DNA from: DASQZK01 sp963732905 | GTDB lineage: Bacteria > Bacteroidota > Bacteroidia > Bacteroidales > GCA-2748055 | Direction: 5' to 3' | Length of the DNA stretch: 64,000 nt | Assembly (NCBI GenBank): GCA_963732905.1 | Contig: CAVTBM010000008.1 | Span: forward strand, 620,001 to 684,000 | Shown: positions 7,473 through 14,866 of the stretch, one piece after another | Position numbering within the stretch: the stretch's first letter is position 1 | Layout: each line of letters opens with the position of its first letter | The notes under the pieces: model-generated | Told to the model about the DNA's origin: nothing | Database searches by the model: none | What the model saw: the letters and a program-made list of their open reading frames with translations, nothing else | Program-made: the position numbers and the translations under genes

Positions 7473-9005
7473 TTAATTTTTATTGATTGAGCCATAGTCT
7501 ATATCCACAACAGCGCCTGTTTCGGTATTGAAGGCATCACCATCGGAAAGTTCGATGCTGCCATTATTGGCTATTGTAATACTTCCGCCGTTTAATACAA
7601 CCGTATTGCCATTGATCAGATGTCCGCCCTGAATGGTGACCATCCCGTTGTCTCCGATATATAGTGTACACCCCGGTGCCAGGGTGATGTCTGAAGTTAT
7701 TACAACCCGGCCGCCATCCTGGACATAAATATCATTACAAAAACTTTGTGGTGAGTGCCAACTCTCAATTGATGTTACATACACCGGATTTTCATCATAA
7801 CATTCCGGAAGATCCTCTGTTTCCCACAATCCCCTTCCCCAGGTTGATGCATAAAGTTTTCCCGAAGTTTTATTCAATGAAAGTCCGGTTGTAATCGCAT
7901 AAGGCAGATCACCCAAACGCTGCCACGAGGTTTTCCCCTCTTCAAGATAATAAACACCAACATCGTTTGCAACATAAATCATGTGATTGACATAATCATA
8001 TTCTATATCGGCAAGGGGCAGGTTAGGCAAATTGTAGCTGATATTTGTCCAGTATCCGCCTCCGTTGGTGGTGGTATATATTTTTTTACCCGCGGATAAT
8101 CCCCCGAAACATACCCAGACTTTATTTGGATTTTCGGGATGGATTTCAATGGCTGTCATTTTTGCTTCAGTTGTGATGGATCCAAGATTTGAAGTGATAT
8201 CGGTCCATGTACTTCCATCATCAGTAGTACGTACTAGTGTAATAGTCTGAGTCCATTCATTCCCATTAAATTCATAAAGATCCTTTGTTAAATAAAAATA
8301 ATCAGGATTGGATTTACTAATTGCCATAGCCATTATACGATCGTTTGGCCATTGGGGAGAATAGTCGGTCCAGGTGACACCTTCATCGGTCGACACTTTT
8401 ACTTTTTGCCATGCAGCAGATATATATATTTTGTTTAAAACAGGATGTAAGACAATGGGAGGATCATATTTAAGTGGATCATATTGTCCGGTATAATACC
8501 AATTTGAGCCACCATTTTTTGTGTAATAGTAACTTCCATTTGCCATCGCGATCATATTTTGAGTATTGTGGTCATTGATCAGGCTTGTGCCCCCATCAGC
8601 GTGTGCAATACACATATGTACCCATGATGATCCGTTATAAAAATGCGTACCGCAATCTCCGACTCCCCCAATATAAATGTCAGGATTTGCATCAGAATTG
8701 GCAATGCCGTAGAATAATGAACCCTGAATGCCATCTGTCAGATTCGTCCAGGAAGAGCCATGATTGGTTGAAGAATATATACCGGCATCGTTTCCCTGAT
8801 AAATAGTTTCCGTTCCACCGGAGGTGTCAATATAAAAATCTCTTAAGTCATCATGTAATGAAGATCCAATTTGATCAAATTCATGATTTGCAGAATCGTA
8901 TTTATACTGAAAAATACCACCTATATAAATCTCGTCTGAATTTTCAGGTGAAATCGTCATATTATACATCATATGGTCGCGTGTATAAATATAATCCTGA
9001 TCCAC
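7473..9005 (-). CDS. BNR/sortilin-type beta-propeller secreted protein, C-terminal part after an in-frame TGA
   Basis: 510 aa from a GTG, but the same frame continues upstream into the open frame at 9015-10139; the two are separated only by TGA at 9015-9017. The sequence has repeated BNR/sortilin-like blades (STDEGVTWTD, TTDDGSTWTD, TTNGGGYWTN), as in exo-acting glycan-binding or xyloglucanase-like propellers, followed by a C-terminal parallel-beta stretch (SDITLAPGCTLYIGDNG, then GGHLINGNTVVLNGGSIT). No T9SS sorting domain is visible at its end. As sequenced this half would need readthrough or internal initiation to be made. Context: third cistron of the T9SS cargo operon, spacing 4-5 bp on both sides. 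Confidence 0.7.
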   Translation of the reverse strand: MDQDYIYTRDHMMYNMTISPENSDEIYIGGIFQYKYDSANHEFDQIGSSLHDDLRDFYIDTSGGTETIYQGNDAGIYSSTNHGSSWTNLTDGIQGSLFYGIANSDANPDIYIGGVGDCGTHFYNGSSWVHMCIAHADGGTSLINDHNTQNMIAMANGSYYYTKNGGSNWYYTGQYDPLKYDPPIVLHPVLNKIYISAAWQKVKVSTDEGVTWTDYSPQWPNDRIMAMAISKSNPDYFYLTKDLYEFNGNEWTQTITLVRTTDDGSTWTDITSNLGSITTEAKMTAIEIHPENPNKVWVCFGGLSAGKKIYTTTNGGGYWTNISYNLPNLPLADIEYDYVNHMIYVANDVGVYYLEEGKTSWQRLGDLPYAITTGLSLNKTSGKLYASTWGRGLWETEDLPECYDENPVYVTSIESWHSPQSFCNDIYVQDGGRVVITSDITLAPGCTLYIGDNGMVTIQGGHLINGNTVVLNGGSITIANNGSIELSDGDAFNTETGAVVDIDYGSINKN

Positions 9006-9014
9006 TAAAGTTGT

Positions 9015-10139
9015 TCAGGTTAGACCCTCATCAACCGATTTTTCAAGAGTTGAATAGTTGGAATCATCCCGATAAATTATATAAATAGCATCAGGATCAT
9101 CGGGAGTAGTAGCCATTGCCATCCAATGGAGTGTTTGTGATCCATATTTAAGATTATCAGCGTAATTCGTTGTTAACCAGGTTCCGCCACCGTTATTGGT
9201 TTTATATATAAATCCATCGGTTACCGAGTTTGTATTGTGATCTCGTCCATCTGAACAAATAAAAAGTGTATCGGGATCACTTTGCTTATAGACTATATCT
9301 CTATACCATTGATTATTTGGTAAAGCAGGTGCATGAGTGTCAACCCAGTTATACCCATTATCAGTCGATTTATAAACAGTATATCTTGACAAAGCGTAAA
9401 TAGTATTTTGGTTTGTGGGGTCAAGGATTATTTTTACCATATATAAATCTTTATCCGGAACGCTGGTCATTCGATCCGTTACCCAGGTGGATCCTCCGTC
9501 ATTGCTATAGATCACTCCCATTCCATAAATATCATCTCCTTTTAAAGAGCCATTCTGACCGTCCCATCCGGTAGCAATATATATTTTACCCGAATTGTCG
9601 ACTTCTATATCGGTCACGGAAAATGCATATGTGTGATCTGTTAGGTTGGCCCATGACGTGCCATTTCTTTTCCAAAGTCCTCCGCCATTTAATCCGACAT
9701 ACAAATCAGTGGAATTTGCCCAAATACTTAGTACCTGACATTGACCATTAATTATTTTAACATAAGAAGAACAATTATCTATAGGGATGGAATTTGGCCC
9801 GAGAGGATCCCAGTGAAACGATGGGGAATATTTTTGTGAAGCAGTACCGGTCTTAGTCATTGCCATATGTCTCAATTGTCTACCATATTCTTCAAATCCG
9901 CCGTTTTTATCAATCCTGCTGCTCCAGAACCATTCCCATCTATTAAACAAATCTTCTTCCTCATTACCCGATACGTTTTCGAATGGTGAAAATGAAGATG
10001 TATCTTTTTCAAGCTTATCATGATGATCCACAACTTCGAAAAAAGATTTATCTGAAAGATTTTCAGGCTCCTGACATTTCGCAATTTTTGGCCATAAAAA
10101 TGCCATGGAAACAGAAATAATGAGAATAAAACGTATCAT
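9015..10139 (-). CDS. BNR/sortilin-type beta-propeller secreted protein, N-terminal part
   Basis: 374 aa, signal peptide at the N-terminus (hydrophobic run ending KCQEP), then several BNR-like blades (NDGGSTW, STDNGYNWVD, TNNGGGTWLT). It stops at TGA 9015-9017 within a blade: ..SVDEGLT-stop-TTLVDQD. Every neighbouring blade has Trp at this place (DGGSTW, EGVTW), so the TGA very probably replaces TGG. Rejoined to 7473-9005 the protein would be about 888 residues. Without the C-terminal part the propeller is incomplete. Starts 4 bp after the upstream paralog's stop. Family members bind or cleave glycans, but no catalytic residues could be assigned here. Confidence 0.7.
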   Translation of the reverse strand: MIRFILIISVSMAFLWPKIAKCQEPENLSDKSFFEVVDHHDKLEKDTSSFSPFENVSGNEEEDLFNRWEWFWSSRIDKNGGFEEYGRQLRHMAMTKTGTASQKYSPSFHWDPLGPNSIPIDNCSSYVKIINGQCQVLSIWANSTDLYVGLNGGGLWKRNGTSWANLTDHTYAFSVTDIEVDNSGKIYIATGWDGQNGSLKGDDIYGMGVIYSNDGGSTWVTDRMTSVPDKDLYMVKIILDPTNQNTIYALSRYTVYKSTDNGYNWVDTHAPALPNNQWYRDIVYKQSDPDTLFICSDGRDHNTNSVTDGFIYKTNNGGGTWLTTNYADNLKYGSQTLHWMAMATTPDDPDAIYIIYRDDSNYSTLEKSVDEGLT

Positions 10140-10143
10140 TGAT

Positions 10144-11022
10144 TTAGGTTTTTACAATTGGTAAAGAATAAAATGTATGATCATTAAATTGAATTCTCAG
10201 TAAGTAAATACCGTTAACCAGATGATTCAATTCTAACAATCTGTCATCATTGAGTAAGGAATTTTCTGAAAATATTTCGTGTCCGAGTATATCGTAAATC
10301 TTTATCTGAATGACCGGTTTGGAAGACTGAACCTTTATCCGATCAGTAAATGGATTAGGATATACATGGATGCCTGATTTCCGAACTGAAATACCTTCGA
10401 TGAAATCACACGCTGCGCAATCCTGATTGGTCCATTCAGAATAACATTCTAGCGTTTTGACATCTTCTACTGCCTGATGGAAAGGATCAAAATAACCTAA
10501 TAATCCATTTGAGTAACCAATGCTCTCAATTAATGCAGGAAACGAAGGATTATCAGGATATCCTGTACCAAATTCACTGTATCTTTTATGATATCTACCA
10601 CATATCTCAACTGAATCTATGTTATTGATAACGAACCCATCATAAACCCCCTTAACTGTATCACCAATATTAAGATTAAAATCATATATCATAATTGGCT
10701 CAACCTCTCCTGACGGAATGTATTTTACAGTTTTATCCGGAAAGTTCCCTATCAGCCCTAAATAAATATTATATATAGTATCGGCAGTATAATAAATCTG
10801 TATTTTTGTTTCATATAGTTTATAGTAGAGATCATTATCAATCAAAGTATCCTCTTTGCAAAATTTTTGTGTTCTTTCCATATATTCGCCGTTTGCAAAA
10901 TGATTATCTATCCAAACGCCATCTTCAAAATTCATGGGAATATAATCCTGAGAGATCACGACATTGCTTTGTACGATAATCAGAATCAATGCTGAAAATG
11001 CTATCAGGTTAATCCGTTTCAT
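10144..11022 (-). CDS. secreted T9SS cargo protein, paralog 2
   Basis: 292 aa with signal peptide (MKRINLIAFSALILIIVQSN..ISQ), the same unknown domain as the neighbours at 6562 and 11027, and a T9SS type A sorting domain (IHVYPNPFTDRIKVQSSKPV to SLPIVKT). The signal peptide is almost identical to that of the upstream gene (MKRINLIAFS-LIL), which points to recent tandem duplication. Shared markers: DYIPMNFEDGVW, FPDKTVKYIPSGE, DSVEICGRYHKRYSEFG, ESIGYSNGLLGYF. It sits 4 bp after the upstream gene and 4 bp before the BNR gene. Domain function is not recognised. Confidence 0.8.
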   Translation of the reverse strand: MKRINLIAFSALILIIVQSNVVISQDYIPMNFEDGVWIDNHFANGEYMERTQKFCKEDTLIDNDLYYKLYETKIQIYYTADTIYNIYLGLIGNFPDKTVKYIPSGEVEPIMIYDFNLNIGDTVKGVYDGFVINNIDSVEICGRYHKRYSEFGTGYPDNPSFPALIESIGYSNGLLGYFDPFHQAVEDVKTLECYSEWTNQDCAACDFIEGISVRKSGIHVYPNPFTDRIKVQSSKPVIQIKIYDILGHEIFSENSLLNDDRLLELNHLVNGIYLLRIQFNDHTFYSLPIVKT

Positions 11023-11026
11023 TATT

Positions 11027-11929
11027 TCAGTATTTTATAATTTTTACGGAAGAAGTGGAAAGATCAACAAATTGAACCCGGATCAGATACAATCCTTTCG
11101 GGAGATCTCCTGTATCAAGAATTTCCTCAGTGGTGAAAAGAGAATGATCAATATTCACCGTCTTCCCGTATATATCATAAATTGTTATTCTCTCGAATAA
11201 GCGATCGGATCTGACAGTTAGATGATCCTGAAAAGGATTGGGAAAGATTTTAAATTCAGCTTGAGAGGTGTTTATATTATTAAATATTGCACAGTTACTA
11301 CATTCAGTATTAGACCGTTCTCCATAACATGAAAGTTCATAGGTTGTTTCTCCACTACCACATAATGGCCAGAAATTAAAATAGCCTAAGAGGCCACCGT
11401 TTGAATAACCAACCCCTTCTATTAAATTATCCATAGTGGAATCCAGAGGACACCCAGGTTCTGATCCACTGAATCTTTTATGGAATCTGCCACATATTTT
11501 AACTGAATCTATTTTCCTAATGATCCAGGCTGCAAAACCATCGGGTCCAATAATGGTGTCACCAATCCAAACATTAAAGTCAATTATAGTAACCGGATTT
11601 GTCCCGGATGTAGAAGTTAGTTGAATAGTTCTGTCAGGCATGTTTGCAATAAATCCGGTAAACACCCAATCCAGGGTATCCGGATAATATCCTGGTGGAG
11701 ATTCTACAATTTTTCTTTCAAATAATTTATAATATAATTGATCATCTATGAGAGAATCTCCAAAACATTCTCTTTGAATGTATTCAGTTATACCAGTAAA
11801 TACATCATGATACTCTGTCCATACACCATCATCAAAATTCATAGGAATATAATCCTGTGAGAACGCAACATTGCTTTGTGTTATAAGCAGAATCAATGTT
11901 GAAAATGCTATCAGGTTAATCCTTTTCAT
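11027..11929 (-). CDS. secreted T9SS cargo protein, paralog 1 (first gene of the operon)
   Basis: 300 aa: signal peptide, unknown domain, T9SS sorting domain (KIFPNPFQDHLTVRSDRLF to SVKIIKY). The local family signature is present with variations (DYIPMNFDDGVW, MPDRTIQL, DSVKICGRFHKRFSGSE, EGVGYSNGGLLGYF). CxxC-type cysteines near the domain end (TECSNCAIF) are shared with the sister proteins (SVCDNCNLL, DCAACDFIE). The start follows 4 bp behind an orphan sorting-domain tail, showing that another family member or hybrid once preceded it. Likely exported to the cell surface; role unknown. Confidence 0.8.
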   Translation of the reverse strand: MKRINLIAFSTLILLITQSNVAFSQDYIPMNFDDGVWTEYHDVFTGITEYIQRECFGDSLIDDQLYYKLFERKIVESPPGYYPDTLDWVFTGFIANMPDRTIQLTSTSGTNPVTIIDFNVWIGDTIIGPDGFAAWIIRKIDSVKICGRFHKRFSGSEPGCPLDSTMDNLIEGVGYSNGGLLGYFNFWPLCGSGETTYELSCYGERSNTECSNCAIFNNINTSQAEFKIFPNPFQDHLTVRSDRLFERITIYDIYGKTVNIDHSLFTTEEILDTGDLPKGLYLIRVQFVDLSTSSVKIIKY

Positions 11930-11933
11930 TTGT

Positions 11934-12020
11934 TTAATTTTTTGTAATTTTTAAGGAGAAAGTGGAATGATCTGCAATTTTTACCAGGATCAGATACAAT
12001 CCGGATGCAAAATCAAAGTT
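11934..12020 (-). pseudogene. orphan T9SS sorting-domain tail
   Basis: Minus-strand translation gives FDFASGLYLILVKIADHS, then TFSLKITKN and TAA at 11934-11936: the closing strands of a T9SS type A sorting domain with no protein attached. It lies just downstream of the stop of the gene at 12022 in another frame, and 4 bp upstream of the ATG of the first paralog, exactly where the previous cistron of this tightly spaced operon should end. The simplest reading is that a family gene was deleted or replaced and left its 3' end. Confidence 0.65.
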
Positions 12021-12021
12021 T

Positions 12022-12765
12022 TTATTCCGTCAGTATCATCCTCTTAGAATCCACCATTTTCCCATTAACCGTTAATGTATACAGATACATGCCTCTCTGA
12101 AGGGATGAACCATTTACCGTAATTTTAATATCTCCATGTTCCGTCAGGTCCTTAACCATAACCTCCTTGCCATTCAGATTATGGATGTATAATTTGGCAC
12201 TTTGGGTGTCATCAGGAAGGAAAACTTTGATTTCCGTGTTGTCATAAAAGGGATTTGGGGAATTCTGGTAAAGAACCGGGACATCACCACCCTCAGGTTT
12301 ATCAGAAGGTTCCTGAGCAGTGCTCTTTTTAATACCGCCTTCATTGTAACCTACAAAATCCTTGATACTGATAATCTCTTGTTCCTGTGAAGTAACAATG
12401 TTCTGAAGTGTTTCAATCCGGGATTGCTGTTCCTGTAATGATTTTACGAGGTAGGGAATCAGTGACACATAATTTATGGAATATATATCTGCTGTTGAAT
12501 CGTATTTTACCAGGTCGGGAAATACTTTAATAAAATCCTGAGCTAAAAATCCAACCCGGTTCTTCCCGCTATTATAATCACCGTACTTCATTAATTCCGG
12601 CGAATCGGGAATAATCGAAGGTATAAAGTCATACCTGACCGGTCTTAAAAGCATGATCTTACTTAGTGAGCTGCTGTCAACATCCCGTATATTCACCTTT
12701 AACCGTGCATCGGAGTTTTCATTCTGCAATAATTTTGATTTTAAAGGTAGAATGGAACCACACAT
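12022..12765 (-). CDS. S74-type intramolecular chaperone domain with T9SS sorting domain (C-terminal part of a split gene)
   Basis: 247 aa. Residues about 18-110 match the endosialidase/tail-fibre intramolecular chaperone domain (SDARLK.NIRDVDSSSLSKI, then LRPVRYDFIP, VGFLAQDF..VFPDLV, YSINYVSLIPYLVKSLQEQQ), followed by a coiled coil and a T9SS sorting domain (YQNSPNPFYDNTEIKVF to MILTE). In phage fibres the chaperone cleaves itself off after trimerisation; in Bacteroidota it often caps secreted adhesin-like stalks. The frame is the same as that of the 12775-13128 fragment, separated only by TAA at 12775-12777, so this is the rear half of one gene. The ATG at 12765 is unlikely to be the true start since no signal peptide follows. 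Confidence 0.75.
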   Translation of the reverse strand: MCGSILPLKSKLLQNENSDARLKVNIRDVDSSSLSKIMLLRPVRYDFIPSIIPDSPELMKYGDYNSGKNRVGFLAQDFIKVFPDLVKYDSTADIYSINYVSLIPYLVKSLQEQQSRIETLQNIVTSQEQEIISIKDFVGYNEGGIKKSTAQEPSDKPEGGDVPVLYQNSPNPFYDNTEIKVFLPDDTQSAKLYIHNLNGKEVMVKDLTEHGDIKITVNGSSLQRGMYLYTLTVNGKMVDSKRMILTE

Positions 12766-12810
12766 GATGGATATTTATAAGGTTTCTTTTTTGTTATTGT
12801 CCATCATGTG
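12761..12810. repeat. 11-bp perfect inverted repeat around a gene-breaking stop
   Basis: CACATGATGGA (12761-12771) and TCCATCATGTG (12800-12810) are exact reverse complements separated by 28 bases that contain the TAA interrupting the S74-domain gene. The repeat spans the join between the two gene halves. Confidence 0.75.
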
Positions 12811-13128
12811 GGTTTCATAAAGATTGTCACAATACACCGAAGCCCACGGATTAGTAGACGTGCCCAGGGATCCCACGTGAGTACTCAAATTGGTCAGGTA
12901 AGCTTTCAGAACCGGACCGTTCGGAGTAGCTTTAATTACCGGGGGATATGAATCATACGTGAACACAGTTTCACCATTTATCCTGCTTATCCCCTCTACA
13001 TTTAAAATATAAGGTGATTTTGTGGTTCCTCCAATACCGGTAAGTCCGCTTGAATTTACATTTATTTGTGAATTCAGAGTAATAAATACTCCTAACACAA
13101 ATAAAACAGATGATAGTAATTTTTTCAT
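12775..13128 (-). CDS. secreted stalk protein, N-terminal part of the split S74/T9SS gene
   Basis: 117 aa: signal peptide (MKKLLSSVLFVLGVFITLNSQ), a short body, and GSLGTSTNPWASVYCDNLYE near the end. This 'S-x-NPWxxVY' segment normally stands directly before the SDARLKxNI start of an S74 chaperone domain, and that start occurs 20-odd codons further on in the same frame (12765 and down). The TAA at 12775-12777 therefore cuts one original gene of about 365 codons. Expression would give a short secreted peptide without chaperone or sorting domain. Confidence 0.7.
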   Translation of the reverse strand: MKKLLSSVLFVLGVFITLNSQINVNSSGLTGIGGTTKSPYILNVEGISRINGETVFTYDSYPPVIKATPNGPVLKAYLTNLSTHVGSLGTSTNPWASVYCDNLYETHMMDNNKKETL

Positions 13129-13360
13129 AGTTAGTAGTTTTAATAAAAGATGTATCAGAATTAATATTTACTAATCCAAATCATCAATTAAAAAATAAGT
13201 TACAACTGAATTTAGAAAAAAAAAAATCATTTGTCAATTTAGAAAGATTACGGATAACGATTCAAAGAAAAACAGATTATCTGAATAGATGAATGATCCA
13301 ATATGAAACATAAGCAGTTTTACTATTATGCATGTTTAGTTTTGTTCTGTTTAATTGTTT

Positions 13361-13423
13361 GGAGATTGGAGATTGGAGATTAGAGATTAGAGATTAGAGA
13401 TTAGAGATTGGAGATTAGAGATT
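13361..13423 (+). repeat. intergenic minisatellite, GRGATTR units (second copy)
   Basis: About 63 bp of GGAGATT and AGAGATT 7-mers, the same unit family and orientation as at 5912-6066. Followed almost at once by a second, different tandem repeat. Confidence 0.85.
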
Positions 13424-13429
13424 ATAAAT

Positions 13430-13506
13430 AAAAAGTAAAAAGTAAAAAGTAAAAAGTAAAAAGTAAAAAGTAAAAAGTAAAAAGTAAAAAGTAAAAAGTA
13501 AAAAGT
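13430..13506 (+). repeat. 11 perfect copies of AAAAAGT
   Basis: The 7-bp unit AAAAAGT is repeated eleven times without a mismatch from 13430 to 13506. It lies in the gene-free stretch 13129-13840. Perfection of the array suggests recent slippage and length polymorphism. No open frame of interest crosses it. Confidence 0.92.
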
Positions 13507-13571
13507 AAAAAAAGAGGGTGAAATAAATAATCATTTCCGGGAAATACCCGCATTGTTTAAAATTACTTGAA

Positions 13572-13596
13572 TATAATTTCAATTAAGCTGTCGGCT
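13572..13596 (+). repeat. 25-bp element shared with 6158-6182
   Basis: Direct copy, three transitions, of the element at 6158-6182; flanked as there by the GRGATTR minisatellite upstream and by ATAACTCC-like words downstream (13672-13680). Confidence 0.7.
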
Positions 13597-13687
13597 ATTG
13601 GCTATCAGCTATCGGCTGGTCTCTTTCTCATTGACTCACCGGCTTACTTATTACTCCATAGCACATAACCCAATAACTCCACCGCGT

Positions 13688-13711
13688 CCTCCGAAGCTTA
13701 AGCGAAGGAGG
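13688..13711. repeat. small imperfect palindrome before ppk2
   Basis: CCTCCGAAGC-TTAA-GCGAAGGAGG: two 10-base arms around TTAA with CCTCC/GGAGG at the ends. It lies 130 bp before the ppk2 start. Similar short palindromes are common between Bacteroidota genes; function here unknown. Confidence 0.45.
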
Positions 13712-13840
13712 ATCACTTCATCACGCTGTCACTTTTCCCGTATTGAAGCAACTGTCCATTCTTTCCACGTTCCCCGGTCCACCCTCTTGACTTTTACCTC
13801 AAAAACCAATACTTTTAAATTCCATGCAAAACCTTTATCC

Positions 13841-14698
13841 ATGTCAAAGCATAAAACCAAAAAATCCTCCCACCAGTCTCTTGACGGGACAAGGGTTGAA
13901 GCAACCCATGATTCGCACCCCGAGAGATTGGAAAAGAATTTCTACGAGGATGAACTGAAGAGAATGCAGATCGAGCTGGTGAAGCTGCAGCGCTGGATCA
14001 AAGCGAAAAGCCTGAAGGTAGTGATCCTTTTCGAAGGCCGGGATGCGGCCGGAAAGGGAGGCGTGATCAAACGCATTACCCAGACGCTTAATCCCAGGAT
14101 CTGCCGCGTGGTGGCCCTGGGCGTTCCCACCGAAAGAGAAAAAACACAGTGGTATTTCCAACGTTATGTACCACACCTGCCCGCCGCCGGTGAGATGGTA
14201 TTATTCGACCGGAGCTGGTACAACCGTGCCGGTGTCGAAAAGGTAATGGGTTTCTGCACCGAAGATGAATACCAGGAATTCCTGCGGTCATGCCCGGCTT
14301 TTGAACAGATGCTGATACGCTCGGGAATCATTCTCATCAAATACTGGTTTTCCGTTAGTGAAGAAGAACAGGAAGCCCGGTTCAGGGCCCGTATCGATGA
14401 TCCGACAAAAAACTGGAAGATCAGTGATATGGACCTGTCATCGCGGACCAGGTGGGATGACTACTCCAAAGCCAAAGATGTCATGTTTACCTATACAGAC
14501 ACGAAAAACTCACCCTGGTGGGTGGTAGAAGCCGACGACAAAAGGAAGGCCCGCCTGAATTGCATTCACCATCTGCTTCAACAGATCCCGTATGGCGATA
14601 TTGAAACCGACCCCATCGAACTACCGGATATCAAACGGGAGAAAGGTTATATCAGACCACCCATTTCAGAGCAGACGTTCATTCCGGAGGTTTACTGA
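13841..14698 (+). CDS. ppk2: polyphosphate kinase 2 family protein
   Basis: Cytoplasmic PPK2-type enzyme, which transfers phosphate between polyphosphate and nucleotides. 285 aa from ATG at 13841; the frame is open 81 codons further upstream, but that part is repeat-derived sequence rich in Ser/Pro/Arg, whereas MSKHKTKKSS begins the normal N-terminus. Walker A GRDAAGKGG lies at 66-74, Walker B LFDRSWYNRAG with Asp 123, and the lid/helix region RTRWDDYSKAKDVMF further on, all as in PPK2. One-domain length fits class I. Stands alone between the repeat island and the GH3 gene. Direction (ATP/GTP synthesis or polyP synthesis) cannot be judged. Confidence 0.92.
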   Translation: MSKHKTKKSSHQSLDGTRVEATHDSHPERLEKNFYEDELKRMQIELVKLQRWIKAKSLKVVILFEGRDAAGKGGVIKRITQTLNPRICRVVALGVPTEREKTQWYFQRYVPHLPAAGEMVLFDRSWYNRAGVEKVMGFCTEDEYQEFLRSCPAFEQMLIRSGIILIKYWFSVSEEEQEARFRARIDDPTKNWKISDMDLSSRTRWDDYSKAKDVMFTYTDTKNSPWWVVEADDKRKARLNCIHHLLQQIPYGDIETDPIELPDIKREKGYIRPPISEQTFIPEVY

Positions 14699-14810
14699 GC
14701 GCAGCCGGAGAGTGGTTATCTAAACAACATTGAATTACGTTTTGCTATTCCTTCTACTCATCCCTTTACTGAGTAAAATACCAGCTTAACGTAAAAAATA
14801 CGCTAACTAA

Positions 14811-14843
14811 TTTGGAACAGTCGGGACTATTTTCCTATATTTA
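14811..14843 (+). promoter_or_regulatory. Bacteroidota-type promoter for the GH3 gene
   Basis: TTTG at 14811-14814 and TATATTTA at 14836-14843 with a 21-base spacer match the -33 (TTTG) / -7 (TAnnTTTG) pattern except for the last base. The -7 box ends 23 bases before the ATG. Confidence 0.5.
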
Positions 14844-14866
14844 TTAAAATTTCAATCCAACCGTCT

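Noticed and set aside
9015..9017. TGA read as an amino acid (code change or selenocysteine)
   Set aside because: Many intact genes in the window end in TGA (for example at 646-648 and 60839-60841), so TGA is a normal stop here, and no SECIS-like context is evident.
13361..13506. Possible CRISPR array
   Set aside because: Units are 7 bp with no unique spacers and no cas genes are present; these are simple tandem repeats.
13598..13840. N-terminal extension of the PPK2 frame
   Set aside because: Derived from intergenic repeat words, Ser/Pro/Arg-rich, no family match; ATG 13841 gives the normal protein.
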